Shown piece after piece: positions 62,156 through 62,988 of a DNA stretch of 62,988 nt (position 1 is its first letter; each line of letters opens with the position of its first letter). Source of the stretch: Candidatus Aegiribacteria sp. Lineage in GTDB: Bacteria > Fermentibacterota > Fermentibacteria > Fermentibacterales > JCC-6. The translations under genes and the position numbers were made by a program. Below the pieces are notes generated by a model, which was given only the letters and a program-made list of their open reading frames with translations, had not been told where the DNA came from and ran no database searches. The stretch is taken from NCBI GenBank assembly GCA_023138735.1, contig JAGLOY010000049.1, positions 1 through 62,988 on the forward strand, given 5' to 3'.

Positions 62156-62988
62156 ATGCGTTTTATGTTTATACTTATCTGTATAGTGGGTGTTGCTTTT
62201 GCATCCAATACAGATATCAGCCCGAATCCGGGTACACCTGGGGCTGCCGAAGCTGACCTCACTCAGCTTGACAACTTCAATGTCAATTCGCTCGGAGGCT
62301 GCGGCAGTGCTGTTGGTGTTGGCTTTGACGGCACCAACTTCTGGGTGACCGATGCTGGCGTCAACCTTGATATATTTATCATCAGTGGCGTCGCTCCTCA
62401 TACCCTGATCGCCCAGGTTGATCAGTTCGAGACTTCCGGCTGGGGTCTGCGTGACCTTTGCTGGGACGGTACCTACATGTACGGCAGTGAGGACAATAAG
62501 GTAGATTACTACGATGCTTCATACGCAATTGCCGGCTGGTACTTCAGCTATGCGTGCAGTCCTAACAGAGCCCAGGGTTATGACGGCACCTATTTCTACA
62601 CAGGCAGTTTCAGCGAAACTATCTACCAGATAACATGGGACGGAGTCTCCGGCAGCACCGCATCCTCAACATCATGGTCCACCGCAGTCGCCAACGGCGG
62701 TCTGTACGGATTAGCATGGGATGCCGGCGGCAACTGCATGTGGGCTTCAACAGCTTCTTCTGATGGCATGCTCTATCAGATCGATGCTTCAGGCGCTCTC
62801 CTTACCAGCTATGACCTCCTTCCTGAATCCGCAGTTTCAGGTGGATGCACAATGGCTGACTATAGCGTCGATGTCGATCAGCTCTGGGTTCTCTCCCAGG
62901 ATGATACTCCTGATAACATGGTCTATTGCTGGGAAACCACTGTTTCTCTGGAAAGAGACACCTGGGGATCCATCAAGACTGTATTCTA
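62156..62988 (+). CDS. Secreted propeller-like protein (runs off the window)
   Basis: The frame from ATG 62156 (AAAGGGG upstream) is open to the last base. A signal peptide (FMFILICIVGVAFA) is followed by repeats of the type GVGFDGTNFWVTDA, DLCWDGTYMYGS, GYDGTYFYTG and GLAWDAGGNCMWAS, a propeller fold. The last residues read DTWGSIKTVF and the final two bases are TA, so a stop probably begins at the border, as in the related protein at 34585 (TTWGAVKAGF). Codons are GC-ending and regular, suggesting high expression. TTGACA (62090-62095) may be part of its promoter. It has no in-frame TGA. Confidence 0.75.
   Translation, partial: MRFMFILICIVGVAFASNTDISPNPGTPGAAEADLTQLDNFNVNSLGGCGSAVGVGFDGTNFWVTDAGVNLDIFIISGVAPHTLIAQVDQFETSGWGLRDLCWDGTYMYGSEDNKVDYYDASYAIAGWYFSYACSPNRAQGYDGTYFYTGSFSETIYQITWDGVSGSTASSTSWSTAVANGGLYGLAWDAGGNCMWASTASSDGMLYQIDASGALLTSYDLLPESAVSGGCTMADYSVDVDQLWVLSQDDTPDNMVYCWETTVSLERDTWGSIKTVF

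Noticed and set aside
1-62988. Genome-wide reassignment of TGA to Trp or Gly
   Set aside because: TGA serves as a normal stop in many genes here (for example the ATGA overlaps of the bio, ABC and homocysteine operons, and the gene ending at 5187), and TGG is used for Trp throughout.
1-62988. tRNA, rRNA and CRISPR arrays
   Set aside because: I looked through the intergenic regions and found no T-loop/anticodon arrangement, rRNA motifs or regularly spaced direct repeats; a tRNAscan or Infernal run would be needed to exclude them fully.

Overview
The window looks like a free-living, mostly anaerobic Gram-negative bacterium of the FCB/Gemmatimonadota side of the tree, possibly a candidate phylum such as Fermentibacteria/Aegiribacteria. 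This placement is inferred from gene content; no rRNA marker is present. The signs are secreted proteins ending in Por/T9SS-type sorting domains, two gingipain-like C25 peptidases, many small lipoproteins and exported orphan proteins, several PAS-type hybrid histidine kinases, oxygen-sensitive chemistry (radical SAM enzymes, sulfide-based homocysteine synthesis) and apparent selenocysteine use. I see no tRNA, rRNA, CRISPR array, prophage or intact transposase.

Layout. 1-5.2 kb: truncated surface arylsulfotransferase-like protein, an SbcD/SbcC-like nuclease-ATPase pair and an exported orphan. 5.2-13 kb, minus strand: exported orphan, DUF1028-TPR protein, a 111-bp palindromic repeat, a NatAB-like ABC exporter operon, a basic membrane protein, a duplicated OB-fold-like lipoprotein and an MFS transporter. 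13-17 kb: zinc-ribbon-like protein with a tiny SPASM-like ORF, a lipoprotein and a C25 peptidase. 17.1-19.6 kb: sulfide-dependent homocysteine operon (COG2122, NIL-ferredoxin, DUF39) behind what reads as a complete methionine-codon transcription attenuator. 19.7-28.2 kb: PPC-domain lipoprotein, then a tight four-gene unit (radical SAM fused to a FeeM-like acyltransferase, B12-type radical SAM, FIST protein, GAF-PAS hybrid kinase) with an RBS-occluding leader fold.

30.2-32.5 kb: two adjacent secreted proteins, each with one in-frame TGA followed 17-19 nt later by a SECIS-like hairpin with a GGU loop. I read both as selenoproteins (Cys-Sec in a beta-propeller, and Sec-x-x-Cys in an Omp28/thioredoxin-like protein). 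They are followed by nifU-nifS and a related Cys-Cys propeller. 35-48 kb: esterase, V4R-like protein, chalcone-isomerase-like protein, two hybrid kinases, a second C25 peptidase, a DMT transporter and exported proteins. 48-55.4 kb: trmO, then a complete biotin operon birA-bioB-F-H-C-D-A behind a palindromic BirA operator that overlaps its promoter. 55.5-63 kb: diguanylate cyclase, MazG-like hydrolase, PH-like protein, lipoprotein, a nitroreductase behind a multibranched leader RNA, an O-antigen-ligase-like/TPR membrane protein and a second Cys-containing propeller that runs off the end.

The strongest points for follow-up are the two tandem selenoproteins, the methionine attenuator and the radical SAM/FeeM/FIST/kinase cluster.
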